This document shows positions 56,800 through 64,000 of a stretch of DNA of 64,000 bases, piece after piece. The translations under genes and the position numbers were made by a program. A model generated the notes under the pieces. It was given only the letters and a program-made list of their open reading frames with translations, had not been told where the DNA came from and searched no databases. Location: positions 124,001-188,000 of the forward strand of contig NZ_MTQO01000045.1 of assembly GCF_001984155.1 (NCBI RefSeq). The letters run 5' to 3'. The stretch comes from Actinosynnema sp. ALI-1.44 (lineage in GTDB: Bacteria; Actinomycetota; Actinomycetes; Mycobacteriales; Pseudonocardiaceae). How positions within the stretch are numbered: the stretch's first letter is position 1; the number at the start of each line of letters is the position of its first letter.

Positions 56800-57525
56800 A
56801 TGCCCGCGACCGGCACGCTCACATTCACCGAGCTCAAAATTTTCCTGCGGGACCCGGCGTCGACCATCGTCACGATCGCGCTGCCCGTCGCGATCGTGGC
56901 CGTGTTCGGCGCGATCGCCAAACCCGGCGGCGAGCAGGACCCGATCATGACGTACTTCCCGACCATGGCGCTCGCGCTGGGCCTGGCGCAGCTGGCGCTC
57001 AACCTGACACCGACGACGCTGGCCGGGTACCGGGAGAAGGGCATCCTGCGCCGGATGTCGACCACCCCGATGAACCCGGCCCGGCTGCTGACGGCGCAAC
57101 TGCTGATCAGCGTCGGCCTGGCCGTGGTCGCGGCGGTGCTGGTCATCCTGGTCGGCCACCTGGCCTTCAAGTTCACGCTGCCGCAGAACTTCGGTGGTTT
57201 CCTCGCCGCGTTCGTGCTCGGCTGCACCGCTCTGTTCGCCGTCGGCCTGCTCGTCGCGGCGGTCGCGCCGACCGCGCGGATCGCGACCGGTGTCGGCGTC
57301 GGCCTGTTCTTCGTCAGCCTCGTGTTCGGCGGGGTGTTCATGCCCGCCGAGAACCTGCCGCCGTTCATCGTGCGCGTCGGTGACTACACACCGCTCGGCG
57401 CCACCATGCAGTCGCTTCGCGACAGTTGGAGTGGCACCATGCCTGAAATGCTGCACCTCGGCGTGCTCGGTGCGTACACAGTGGTCGCGGGGCTGGCGGC
57501 GGCCAGGCTCTTCCGGTGGGAATGA
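56800..57525 (+). CDS. ABC-2-type exporter permease (copy B)
   Basis: 241 residues, six membrane helices. TFTELKIFLRDPASTIVTIA, YREKGILRRMSTTPMNPARL and the ending AARLFRWE match copy A. ATG 56800 follows TTAGGAG. Its stop overlaps the kinase start (ATGA). Confidence 0.93.
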   Translation: MPATGTLTFTELKIFLRDPASTIVTIALPVAIVAVFGAIAKPGGEQDPIMTYFPTMALALGLAQLALNLTPTTLAGYREKGILRRMSTTPMNPARLLTAQLLISVGLAVVAAVLVILVGHLAFKFTLPQNFGGFLAAFVLGCTALFAVGLLVAAVAPTARIATGVGVGLFFVSLVFGGVFMPAENLPPFIVRVGDYTPLGATMQSLRDSWSGTMPEMLHLGVLGAYTVVAGLAAARLFRWE

Positions 57526-58778
57526 AAGGCATGTTCCAGATCAACGAGGTGGAGGCGGACAAGGCCAGGTGGATCTACACCTGGATCGCCTACGCCGCCC
57601 TGCTGGCCGCCGTCGCCTGGTCGGTGGTCGACCGGAGCGCGGCGCCGCACCTGCCGCTCACCCTCACACTGAGCGGGGTGGCCGTCGTCTGGATCGCGCT
57701 CATCGCCAGGTGGTGGCCGGTGTGGCCGCGCGACGCGGTCTGGGCGGTGGTCGCGTACGTCGGCCTGGTCGCCTTGAACACCGTGCTCATCGCCACCAGT
57801 GAAGCGTTCGTGTCGTTCGTGTGGATCGGCTTCCCCTACGCGTTCGCGATCTTCCCGGCGCGGTGGGCTGTGTTCGCGGTGACGGCGAACGCGATCAGCA
57901 CGTTCGCCATCCAGACAGACGGGCTGCGGGAGACCTCGCCGCTCGTGGTGATAGTGGCCGTGGCCGGTCCGGTGATCTTCGCGGGGTGGGTCGCCGGCTT
58001 CGAGAGCGAACGGCGCAAACGTGCGAACAGCCAGCTCGCCGAGACCAACCAGCGGCTGGCCACCGCGATGGAGGAGAACGCCGGCCTGCACGCCCAGTTG
58101 CTGGTGCAGGCGCGGGAGGCCGGTGTGCTCGACGAGCGCCAGCGGTTGGCCCGCGAAATGCACGACACGCTCGCCCAGGAGCTCGCCGCGTTGATCAGGC
58201 AGTTGCACGCCGCCAACCGGGTACGGGAGCACCCGGAGCAGTGGCAGCACCACATGGACCAGGTGCGGATGCTGGCCGAACGCGGTCTGTCGGAGGCGCG
58301 CCGGTCCGTGCAGGCGTTGCGGCCCGCGTCGCTGGAGTCCTCCCGGTTGCCGGACGCGATCTCGGAGATGGCGCACGTGTGGAGCCAGTCGTCCGGCGTG
58401 CCGGTGCAGGCCGAGACGACCGGCACGCCCGAGCCGATGATCACGGGTATCGAGGTTGCGCTGTTCCGGGTCGCGCAGGAGGCGTTGGCCAACGTCGCCA
58501 AGCACGCGAAGGCGACCAGAGCCGCGATCACCCTGTCCTATCTGGAAGACGTGGTCCTGCTGGACATCCGGGACGACGGCGTCGGGTTCGAGCCGGGCAC
58601 AGGAGGACCGGGCACAGGAGGACCGGGCGGCGACAGCGGGTACGGTCTTGGCACGATGCGTCAGCGATTGCTCGGGGTGGGTGGCACGCTGGAGATCGAG
58701 AGCATGCCCGGCGAGGGCACCGCGATCGGCGCGAGCGTCCCCGCCATCCGAGCCGAGTCGCCAGGGGTGACAGCGTGA
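57522..58778 (+). CDS. NarL-type sensor histidine kinase
   Basis: 418 residues. About five N-terminal membrane helices (20-165), a coiled linker (QLAETNQRLATAMEENAGLH) and the HisKA_3 H-box RQRLAREMHDTLAQELAALI near 210. The HATPase domain has QEALANVAKHAKATRAAI. A Gly/Pro insertion (GTGGPGTGGPGGDSG) from a 15-bp tandem repeat lies in the ATP-lid region, just before GYGLGTMRQR. It is coupled to the permease upstream and the regulator downstream. Confidence 0.94.
   Translation: MKGMFQINEVEADKARWIYTWIAYAALLAAVAWSVVDRSAAPHLPLTLTLSGVAVVWIALIARWWPVWPRDAVWAVVAYVGLVALNTVLIATSEAFVSFVWIGFPYAFAIFPARWAVFAVTANAISTFAIQTDGLRETSPLVVIVAVAGPVIFAGWVAGFESERRKRANSQLAETNQRLATAMEENAGLHAQLLVQAREAGVLDERQRLAREMHDTLAQELAALIRQLHAANRVREHPEQWQHHMDQVRMLAERGLSEARRSVQALRPASLESSRLPDAISEMAHVWSQSSGVPVQAETTGTPEPMITGIEVALFRVAQEALANVAKHAKATRAAITLSYLEDVVLLDIRDDGVGFEPGTGGPGTGGPGGDSGYGLGTMRQRLLGVGGTLEIESMPGEGTAIGASVPAIRAESPGVTA
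58593..58628 (+). repeat. 15-bp tandem repeat inside the kinase ATP-lid
   Basis: CCGGGCACAGGAGGA occurs at 58593-58607 and 58608-58622, followed by a partial third copy (CCGGGC). It encodes PGTGG repeats. Its copy number could vary between strains without a frameshift. Confidence 0.85.
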
Positions 58779-59395
58779 TCCGGTTGCTGATCGTCGACGA
58801 CCACCCGGTGGTGCGCGACGGGCTGCGCGCCACGTTCACCGGCGAGCCGGACATCGAGGTGGTCGGCGAGGCGGGCGACGGGCGACAGGCCGTCGAGATG
58901 GTCGCCGAGCACGGCGCCGACGTGGTCCTGATGGATTTGCGGATGCCGGAGCTGGACGGGGTGCGCGCGATCCGCAGGCTGCGGGAGACCGCGCCGGACA
59001 CCCGTGTCCTCGTGCTCACCACGTTCGACACCGACAGCGACGTGCTGCCCGCGATCGAGGCGGGCGCGACGGGCTACCTGCTCAAGGACGCGACCACCGA
59101 GGACCTGCTGAAAGCGGTGCGCTCAGCGCACCAGGGCCAGTCGGTGTTGTCGCCGTCGGTGGCCAACCGGCTCATCGGCCAGGTGCGCAAGCCGCAGCGC
59201 GGCACGCTCAGCCCGCGGGAGCTGGAAGTGCTGAAGCTGGTCGCGGAAGGTGCCACCAACCGTGAGGCCGCGTCGAAGTTGTTCATCAGCGAGGCCAGCA
59301 TCAAGACGCACCTGTTGCACATCTACGCGAAGCTCGATGTGCGTGACCGGGCCGCGGCCGTGGGCGAGGCGTATCGGCGCGGGCTGTTCGACTGA
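58775..59395 (+). CDS. NarL/LuxR-type response regulator
   Basis: 206 residues. Receiver with IVDDHPVVRDGLRATF, phospho-Asp in VVLMDLRMPELDGVRA and Lys in GYLLKDATTEDLL. LuxR helix-turn-helix: LSPRELEVLKLVAEGATNRE, then KLFISEASIKTHLLHIYAKL. GTG overlaps the kinase stop (GTGA). It is the last gene of the exporter operon and probably activates it when the kinase senses its ligand. Confidence 0.95.
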   Translation: MIRLLIVDDHPVVRDGLRATFTGEPDIEVVGEAGDGRQAVEMVAEHGADVVLMDLRMPELDGVRAIRRLRETAPDTRVLVLTTFDTDSDVLPAIEAGATGYLLKDATTEDLLKAVRSAHQGQSVLSPSVANRLIGQVRKPQRGTLSPRELEVLKLVAEGATNREAASKLFISEASIKTHLLHIYAKLDVRDRAAAVGEAYRRGLFD

Positions 59396-59435
59396 GCCCG
59401 TGTAGCTGAGCTTAATTGAGCAGGGCTTCAAAAAG

Positions 59436-59479
59436 GCCCCCTCGCGGCGAGCGGTCGGGGTGCTCGTGCACGAGGGGGC
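59436..59479 (-). terminator. Terminator after the flavoprotein reductase gene
   Basis: GCCCCCTCG (59436-59444) pairs with CGAGGGGGC (59471-59479) around a GC-rich loop. On the minus strand TTTTT follows. It ends the redox operon and may also serve the response regulator on the plus strand. Confidence 0.8.
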
Positions 59480-59534
59480 GGCACCGCGACGGCCGAGGGC
59501 CCGGCCGCCGCGGTGTGTTCGGCCAGCCGTGTCT

Positions 59535-61868
59535 CTAGCCGAACCCTCTGACCGCATCTCCTGACGGGAAGCGGCTGTCCTGTGCGCCGGGCCGTGCGAC
59601 CGGTTGCATCGACGGGAACGACGGGTGCTCCATGCCGGGTCGCGCGACCGGTTGCATCGACGGAAACGACGGATGCTCCATCAACGGCATCGGCGGCCGT
59701 TGAACCGGGCGCATCGACGGGAACGACGGGTGCTCCGTCATCGGCTCGCCGCCGGGCCGGGGCACTGGCTGCATGTTCGGGAAAGACGGGTGCTGGTTGC
59801 CCTGCATCGGCGGCATGGGCGGAAGCGACTTGCGGTCGCGCTCCGGCCGTCCGGCCCGGCGTTGCCGTGCCGGTGGCGGCGCCGGGCGCATGGCCGCCGC
59901 CGGGGTGTCCGGGACTTCGATGTTCGGCACGGACAGGTTCGACATCGACAGGTTCGGCGCCGTCAGGTTCGGGATCGCCGACGTCGGCGGCAGGTACGGC
60001 TCCGGACGGACGGGCGGCACCGGCTCGGTCAGCGGGCCGGGGTCGAGGCCGAACAACGGCATGTCCCCTGGGTCCGGCTTGGCGTGCCTGCCCGACGGTT
60101 GCTCCACCGGCCGCATGCCACGCGCGGACGGCGGCGGCGCCGAATGCCTGCCCGGCGGCGGCGCCATCCGGCCCGGCATCTGACCCGACGCGCCCTGGCC
60201 GGACGGCATCTGGCCCGAGGGCATCCGCCCCGCAGCGGCCCTCGGCATCGCGGGTATCGGCCTGGGCAGTGCCACGGACGCGCCGGCGGACGGACGACCC
60301 TGCGGAGGTGGCACCGGCGGCATGTTCCGGCCGGTGCCCGGCATCGGCGGCCTGCCGTCGCGCTGCGCGGCCGGTGGCCGGGCCACCGGCTGCATCGCCG
60401 GGGCGGACATCTGTGCGGAGACCCGCGCGGGGCCGACCGAGGCCATCGCGGGCGCCGACATCTGTGCCGAGACCTGTGTCTGCCCGGCCGAGGCCATCGC
60501 GGGGACCAGCGGCTGCGCGCCCGGGACCTGCGTCGGCATCTCGGCGAGCGTGTTCTGCCGGGCCGGGGGCATGGGCGGCCGGACCGACTGGCCGAACTCC
60601 TGCGCGGCCACGGGTTCGGTCGCCGGTGCCGGTGCGGGGGACTTGCTCGGCTTCGGCGCGACCGGGCGGCGGCGCTTGGTCTCGGTGGGGACCGGCAGTT
60701 CCTCGTGCAGCTTCTCGGTCCACTTGATCATCGCGCGCGGCGCGTCCCAGCCGCAGACGCCGACCAGCTTGCCGTTGCGGACGTACCCGGTGATGCCCGG
60801 CGTTCCGGCGGCGCCGTCGGCCAGGTGCACGGTGTCCGTGCCGAGCGACGGGATGCCCGAGATCTGCAGGCGCACACCGTACTGTCCGGACCAGACTCGC
60901 GGGATCGGCATGAACGGCGTGGCCTTCTCCCTGCCGAGCAACAGGTTCTCCGCCGCGTGCCGTCCCATTTCGACGGCGTTGATCCAGTGTTCGACGCGGC
61001 GTGGCGTGTCGTCGAACCGCAGGTTCGGCCACCGGCCGCAGTCACCCGCGACGACGACGTCCTGCGCGCCCGCGGCGAACAGCGTGGACTCGCACAGCAC
61101 GCCGTCTTCCAGCACGAGGCCGGACCCGCGCATCCACTCGACCGAGGGGATGGACCCGACGGCCATGATCACCGCACCGGCGACGAGCAGTTGGCCGTCG
61201 GTGGTGTGCATCGCCACGGAATCCTCGGCACAGACCCAGTTGCGGATGTCCGTGCCCATCGCCATCCGCGCGCGGTGCTTGCGGTGCAGCTTCTCCACCG
61301 CGGCGGCCACGTCGTTGCCCAGGTTGCGCAACGGGAAGCGGGAGCGGCCGACCATCGTCACGTCACGGCCCATCTTGCGGGCGCTCGCGGCGACGTCGCA
61401 GCCGATGTATCCGGTCCCGAGCACCACGATCGGCAAGTCGCTGCGGGAAATGACTTTCTTGACCGCCAGCGCCTCGTCCACTGTGCGCAGTGTGTGCACG
61501 CGTGGGCTGTGCCGTGGTACTCCCTTGAGGTGCCTCGGTTCGACGCCCGTCGCGATGATCAGGCCGTCGTACTTGATCTCCTCGCCACCCGGCAGGTGCA
61601 CGACTTTTCGTTGTGTTTCAAGCCGTTCCGCACGGGTACCCAGTCGCCAGCGCGCACCGGTGTCGATGTGGCGCTGCAGGGTCAGGTCGGCGGGGCGGTC
61701 GCTTCCGGCGAGCAAGTCCTTGGACACCAACGGCCGGTGGTACGGCCACCTGGCCTCGTCACCGATGATCACCAGTTCGCCGTCGTAGTCGAGTTCGCGC
61801 AGGCGTTCCGCGGCTCTCAGGCCGGCGACCCCCGCGCCGACGATGACGATGCGTTCGAAGTCGGTCAT
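59535..61868 (-). CDS. FAD-dependent ferredoxin reductase with long repetitive Pro/Met-rich tail
   Basis: 777 residues. Residues 1 to about 395 form a complete ferredoxin/rubredoxin-reductase-type flavoprotein: FAD motif IVIVGAGVAGLRAAERL, active region WPYHRPLVSKDLLAG, NAD(P)H motif VVLGTGYIGCDVAAS and AQDVVVAGDCGRWPN. The usual family length is about 400. The remaining 380 residues are disordered and rich in Pro, Met, Ala and Arg, with near-repeats: VSAQMSAPAM twice, MPSGQ several times and HPSFPxM-PVxRPG four times at the end. It should pass electrons from NAD(P)H to the ferredoxin encoded directly upstream, since its ATG follows the ferredoxin stop without a gap. The role of the tail is unknown; it may bind the membrane partner or form assemblies. 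Confidence 0.88.
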   Translation of the reverse strand: MTDFERIVIVGAGVAGLRAAERLRELDYDGELVIIGDEARWPYHRPLVSKDLLAGSDRPADLTLQRHIDTGARWRLGTRAERLETQRKVVHLPGGEEIKYDGLIIATGVEPRHLKGVPRHSPRVHTLRTVDEALAVKKVISRSDLPIVVLGTGYIGCDVAASARKMGRDVTMVGRSRFPLRNLGNDVAAAVEKLHRKHRARMAMGTDIRNWVCAEDSVAMHTTDGQLLVAGAVIMAVGSIPSVEWMRGSGLVLEDGVLCESTLFAAGAQDVVVAGDCGRWPNLRFDDTPRRVEHWINAVEMGRHAAENLLLGREKATPFMPIPRVWSGQYGVRLQISGIPSLGTDTVHLADGAAGTPGITGYVRNGKLVGVCGWDAPRAMIKWTEKLHEELPVPTETKRRRPVAPKPSKSPAPAPATEPVAAQEFGQSVRPPMPPARQNTLAEMPTQVPGAQPLVPAMASAGQTQVSAQMSAPAMASVGPARVSAQMSAPAMQPVARPPAAQRDGRPPMPGTGRNMPPVPPPQGRPSAGASVALPRPIPAMPRAAAGRMPSGQMPSGQGASGQMPGRMAPPPGRHSAPPPSARGMRPVEQPSGRHAKPDPGDMPLFGLDPGPLTEPVPPVRPEPYLPPTSAIPNLTAPNLSMSNLSVPNIEVPDTPAAAMRPAPPPARQRRAGRPERDRKSLPPMPPMQGNQHPSFPNMQPVPRPGGEPMTEHPSFPSMRPVQRPPMPLMEHPSFPSMQPVARPGMEHPSFPSMQPVARPGAQDSRFPSGDAVRGFG
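59570..59800 (-). repeat. Repeats encoding HPSFPxM-x-PVxRPG units
   Basis: Four copies of a unit of about 45-60 bp lie at the 3' end of the reductase gene, recognisable on the plus strand as GACGGGTGCTCC or close variants. They encode HPSFPNMQPVPRPG, HPSFPSMRPVQRPP and HPSFPSMQPVARPG twice. The last two are nearly identical, which suggests recent duplication. Confidence 0.85.
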
Positions 61869-62075
61869 CTAAACCCTGTCCACCTTGATGGCCTGCATGG
61901 GGCAGCAGCGCGCTGCCGCTGCCGCCTGCTCGACCTGATCCTCTTCCGGTCTCTTCGTGTAGAAAAGCCGCCCGTCGGGGCTCAGCTCAAACAGGTTCGG
62001 CGCCTCCATCTGGCAGATCGCGTACCGCTCACAGCGGTCGTTGTCCACTTTGACCCGAAGCCGACGGCCTCTCAT
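61869..62075 (-). CDS. Small ferredoxin, probably [3Fe-4S]
   Basis: 68 residues. Cysteines are in NDRCERYAICQMEAP (C-x5-C) and ARCCPMQAI (CP motif), the pattern of the [3Fe-4S] ferredoxins that serve cytochrome P450s in actinomycetes, although no P450 is near. ATG 62075 overlaps the upstream stop (ATGA) and follows GGAGG. The reductase gene begins on the next base after the stop. Confidence 0.92.
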   Translation of the reverse strand: MRGRRLRVKVDNDRCERYAICQMEAPNLFELSPDGRLFYTKRPEEDQVEQAAAAARCCPMQAIKVDRV

Positions 62076-62677
62076 ACCTGTTCCTCCACCAGACCGATCT
62101 GAACGAGCATCCGGGTGGGAACGAACCGCAGGACCGAAAGGGTCACTGTCGGGATCAGCAAAGTCAGTCCGGCGAGCCACAGTACCGCGAGGTGCCCGTT
62201 GGCCATCGCGCCGAGTATCGAGTGCACCACCAAAAGCCCTAGTGCCGCGTACGCTATTCGGTGTACCCACTGCCAGCGGCGGTAGGAAGTCCAGCGGTAC
62301 AGCCCGGCGGTGATGAAGATCGCGATCATCAGTTCCAGCCCGAGGATGGCGATCGCGTAGCGGAAGAAAACACCGTCTCCGAAGGGGATGCTGATCTGCG
62401 CGAACGTGAACTTGCCCTCGGCGAGGAACAGGAAGCCCATCGCGTGCACGACGCCGAACGTGATCGTCAGCGTGGCGAGAACCATATGCCCCGCGCGCAA
62501 GGTCTTGCGCTCACCGAATCTTCGCGCCCAGCCGGTCTTCGTGAGGATTCCCCAGCAGATCGTCAGGCACATCAACGCGTAGGCGGCACGTGCGGAGACC
62601 GCCGCGACCCCGCGCAGACCATCGTCGGACGGGCCGCCGACCGCGAGAACCACCACGTCAGTCACTGTGCGGGTCAC
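62072..62677 (-). CDS. Heme-b membrane protein, ferric-reductase/cytochrome b561-like
   Basis: 201 residues with about six membrane helices. Two pairs of histidines 13-14 residues apart (HMVLATLTITFGVVH and HRIAYAALGLLVVH) are positioned to bind two b hemes across the membrane, as in ferric-reductase-like proteins. No FAD/NADPH domain is attached; that activity could be supplied by the next two genes. GTG 62677 overlaps the DUF4142 stop (GTGA). Confidence 0.85.
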   Translation of the reverse strand: MTRTVTDVVVLAVGGPSDDGLRGVAAVSARAAYALMCLTICWGILTKTGWARRFGERKTLRAGHMVLATLTITFGVVHAMGFLFLAEGKFTFAQISIPFGDGVFFRYAIAILGLELMIAIFITAGLYRWTSYRRWQWVHRIAYAALGLLVVHSILGAMANGHLAVLWLAGLTLLIPTVTLSVLRFVPTRMLVQIGLVEEQV

Positions 62678-63471
62678 CGTGCGAGTTCCTTGTCCACGAA
62701 CAACCTGCTGCGCTTGCCGTTGCCGCGCCCGCGGCGATCGTCGCGGCGGTCGTCCTCGTCGTCCTCGTCGCCGTCCCGGCCGGACACGACGGACATCTGC
62801 TTGCGACGGCGGTTGCGGCTGGAAGCGAGCCACAGCAGGAACACCGTCAGCGCGACCATCAGCGGCACCAGCGTGACCGCGACGACCATGTCGGTACCTT
62901 CGGAGTCCGATGACAACGTCAGCGGAGTCGCGGCCGCCAACTGGGCGTAGTCCACGTTGTTCGTGCTTTCCAGGATCGTCATGTGCTTCATGACGACCGT
63001 GTTCGCCGTCGTCGCGAACTTCCGGATCTCGGCATCCGTTGTGGCCGCGCGGACCTTGGCGATAACGGGGAAGATCATCCCGTGCGCCGCGCGCAGCCGC
63101 ATCGCCCATACGGAGTCGAACTGGGCCCCGGTCGAAGTGGCCATCTCGGTGAGCCAGCTCTTCTGCGCGTCGTTGGGCTCACCGGGCAGCGGGCACGCGT
63201 ACGGCGCGGCGAGCTCGTTCACCGCCGTGTCGAGCATGGCGTGGTCCGTCTTGAGGGTGCGGCCGACCTCCTGCACCTTGGGATCTTCCGACCGGCTCTG
63301 GGCCATCTCGCCAGCGGGCATCTCCCACAGGCCGGCCAGCTTGACCTTGACGAGCAGTTCGCAGTCGATCTCGGTCAGCGGCTTGGACCCCGGCTGTGCG
63401 TGCGCGACGGACTGACCGGCCAGCAACAGCGTGGTCAACAGGAGCACCAACGACGCGAGGGATCGTTTCAC
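62674..63471 (-). CDS. DUF4142 exported protein with C-terminal membrane anchor
   Basis: 265 residues. A signal peptide (LASLVLLLTTLLLAGQSVAH) precedes a DUF4142 helical domain (about 30-180; LTEIDCELLVKVKLAGLWEM, VGRTLKTDHAMLDTAVNELA), a membrane helix (VVAVTLVPLMVALTVFLLWL) and a highly charged Arg/Asp cytoplasmic tail. DUF4142 is a ferritin-like four-helix fold; its function is not known. It is the first gene of the operon, after AAGGAAGG. Confidence 0.88.
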   Translation of the reverse strand: MKRSLASLVLLLTTLLLAGQSVAHAQPGSKPLTEIDCELLVKVKLAGLWEMPAGEMAQSRSEDPKVQEVGRTLKTDHAMLDTAVNELAAPYACPLPGEPNDAQKSWLTEMATSTGAQFDSVWAMRLRAAHGMIFPVIAKVRAATTDAEIRKFATTANTVVMKHMTILESTNNVDYAQLAAATPLTLSSDSEGTDMVVAVTLVPLMVALTVFLLWLASSRNRRRKQMSVVSGRDGDEDDEDDRRDDRRGRGNGKRSRLFVDKELAR

Positions 63472-63553
63472 GGCGTCCTTCCTTGTCTCTCCGGGCGTCC
63501 GCGATGGACGGACGAGTAAAGCGACGTTGCTGGAAAAGGCCGTGCTGGATCCA

Positions 63554-63577
63554 CTATGGGCAGTTCTGCTGCCATAG
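63554..63577. promoter_or_regulatory. Inverted repeat in redox-operon/sigma divergent region
   Basis: CTATGGGCAG (63554-63563) and CTGCCATAG (63569-63577) are inverted with one bulged base around a 5-base centre, in the 155-bp gap between the divergent operon and sigma gene. It could be an operator for either side. A second small inverted pair CGTCC/GGACG lies near 63500. Confidence 0.45.
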
Positions 63578-63626
63578 CGGGCCCACTGGTGCGTCCTGGC
63601 GGGGCACCTGGTTTACGCCTTCACCG

Positions 63627-64000
63627 ATGGATACGGGCGGGCCCGCCGGGCGGTTCAAACAAAAATTCCGCAACGATTTGACACTGGACGCGCAACGGCT
63701 GTCCCACCAGGATGTCACCGTGGGACGCCACAGCCATTCCGCAAGAGCCCTGTTGGGTGACGAGCTGCGTCGTCATGGACACACCGAGGAAGACCTGGCG
63801 ACAGCTCTGTACCGGGACTTCGGCACTCCATTGATGGCCTTCGCCCTCAGGCTGACCGGCAACGACCGGCACTGGGCAGAGGACGTCGTCCAGGAAACCC
63901 TGATCAGGGCTTGGCGCAACGCCGAGAAGCTGGACCGCAGCCCGGACATGCTGCGTGCCTGGCTGTACACGGTCGCCCGGCGCATCGTCATCGACGGCAG
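63627..64000 (+). CDS. ECF sigma factor, SigL-like, 3' end cut by window end
   Basis: The frame from ATG 63627 is open to the window end (about 124 codons). After a 50-residue N-terminal extension come region 2 motifs: ALYRDFGTPLMAFALRLTGN, HWAEDVVQETLIRAWRNAE and LRAWLYTVARRIVIDG, close to mycobacterial SigL. GTG 63720 is a possible later start that would remove about 31 residues. Region 4 is outside the window. Its divergence from the redox operon suggests that it may control that operon (inference). Confidence 0.87.
   Translation, partial: MDTGGPAGRFKQKFRNDLTLDAQRLSHQDVTVGRHSHSARALLGDELRRHGHTEEDLATALYRDFGTPLMAFALRLTGNDRHWAEDVVQETLIRAWRNAEKLDRSPDMLRAWLYTVARRIVIDG

Noticed and set aside
59604-62102. 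832-codon plus-strand frame opposite the reductase
   Set aside because: Its His/Arg-rich composition is the mirror of the Pro/Met/Ala-rich tail; the minus-strand gene has clear FAD and NAD(P)H motifs.

Overview
The window is chromosomal DNA of a high-GC actinomycete, most likely from the Pseudonocardiales. The evidence is GC-rich third codon positions throughout, frequent GTG and TTG starts, many start codons that lie 6-8 nt after a TANNNT -10 element (leaderless transcripts), BldD-like and SARP/AfsR-type regulators, and a large block that keeps the gene order I recall for Mycobacterium tuberculosis Rv1329c to Rv1341. The species cannot be fixed from sequence alone. No prophage, IS element or CRISPR array is visible.

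Layout. 1-4.5 kb: a truncated PucR regulator, a universal stress protein, a frameshifted FAD/NAD(P)-binding pseudogene and a short-chain dehydrogenase. 4.5-15 kb: an AfsR-like SARP regulator, a phospholipase A2 fused to a polytopic membrane protein, an LCP cell-wall ligase, a BldD-like regulator, and a flavin monooxygenase divergent from a TetR. 15-23.7 kb: small proteins, an unusual class-I tRNA with a leucine (UAG) anticodon, a TetR/NTF2/NUDIX group with shared operator half-sites, an aminoglycoside 2'-N-acetyltransferase, a lipoprotein, a Bcp peroxiredoxin, a beta-lactamase-fold lipoprotein, and a second monooxygenase/TetR pair with a doubled operator.

23.8-39 kb is the conserved actinobacterial block: rdgB, rph, a metallo-beta-lactamase-fold phosphodiesterase, murI, two rhomboid proteases, then cysM-cysO-mec (cysteine synthesis on a sulfur-carrier protein), a P1 peptidase, a DUF2017 protein and clpS. 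pncB-pncA (NAD salvage) and dinG face them. An SMP-30 gene and an EamA/LysR pair are inserted. 39-49 kb: a secreted S1 protease, Pth2, SerB, cytochrome oxidase subunit I, ProA, an amidase, an M50 protease and a PIG-V-type mannosyltransferase.

49-59.4 kb carries two paralogous ABC-2 exporters, each beside a NarL-type two-component system. One lies next to SoxR, with a sensor kinase split by a frameshift in a C-tract. The other forms an operon that follows a small sigma factor. An orphan DosR-like regulator sits between them, with an 18-bp perfect hairpin just before its start. 59.5-64 kb holds a tightly overlapped redox operon: a DUF4142 exported protein, a four-histidine membrane cytochrome, a small ferredoxin and a flavoprotein reductase with an extra ~380-residue repetitive Pro/Met-rich tail. 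It is divergent from a SigL-like ECF sigma factor cut by the window end. I consider this operon the best candidate for an undescribed system.
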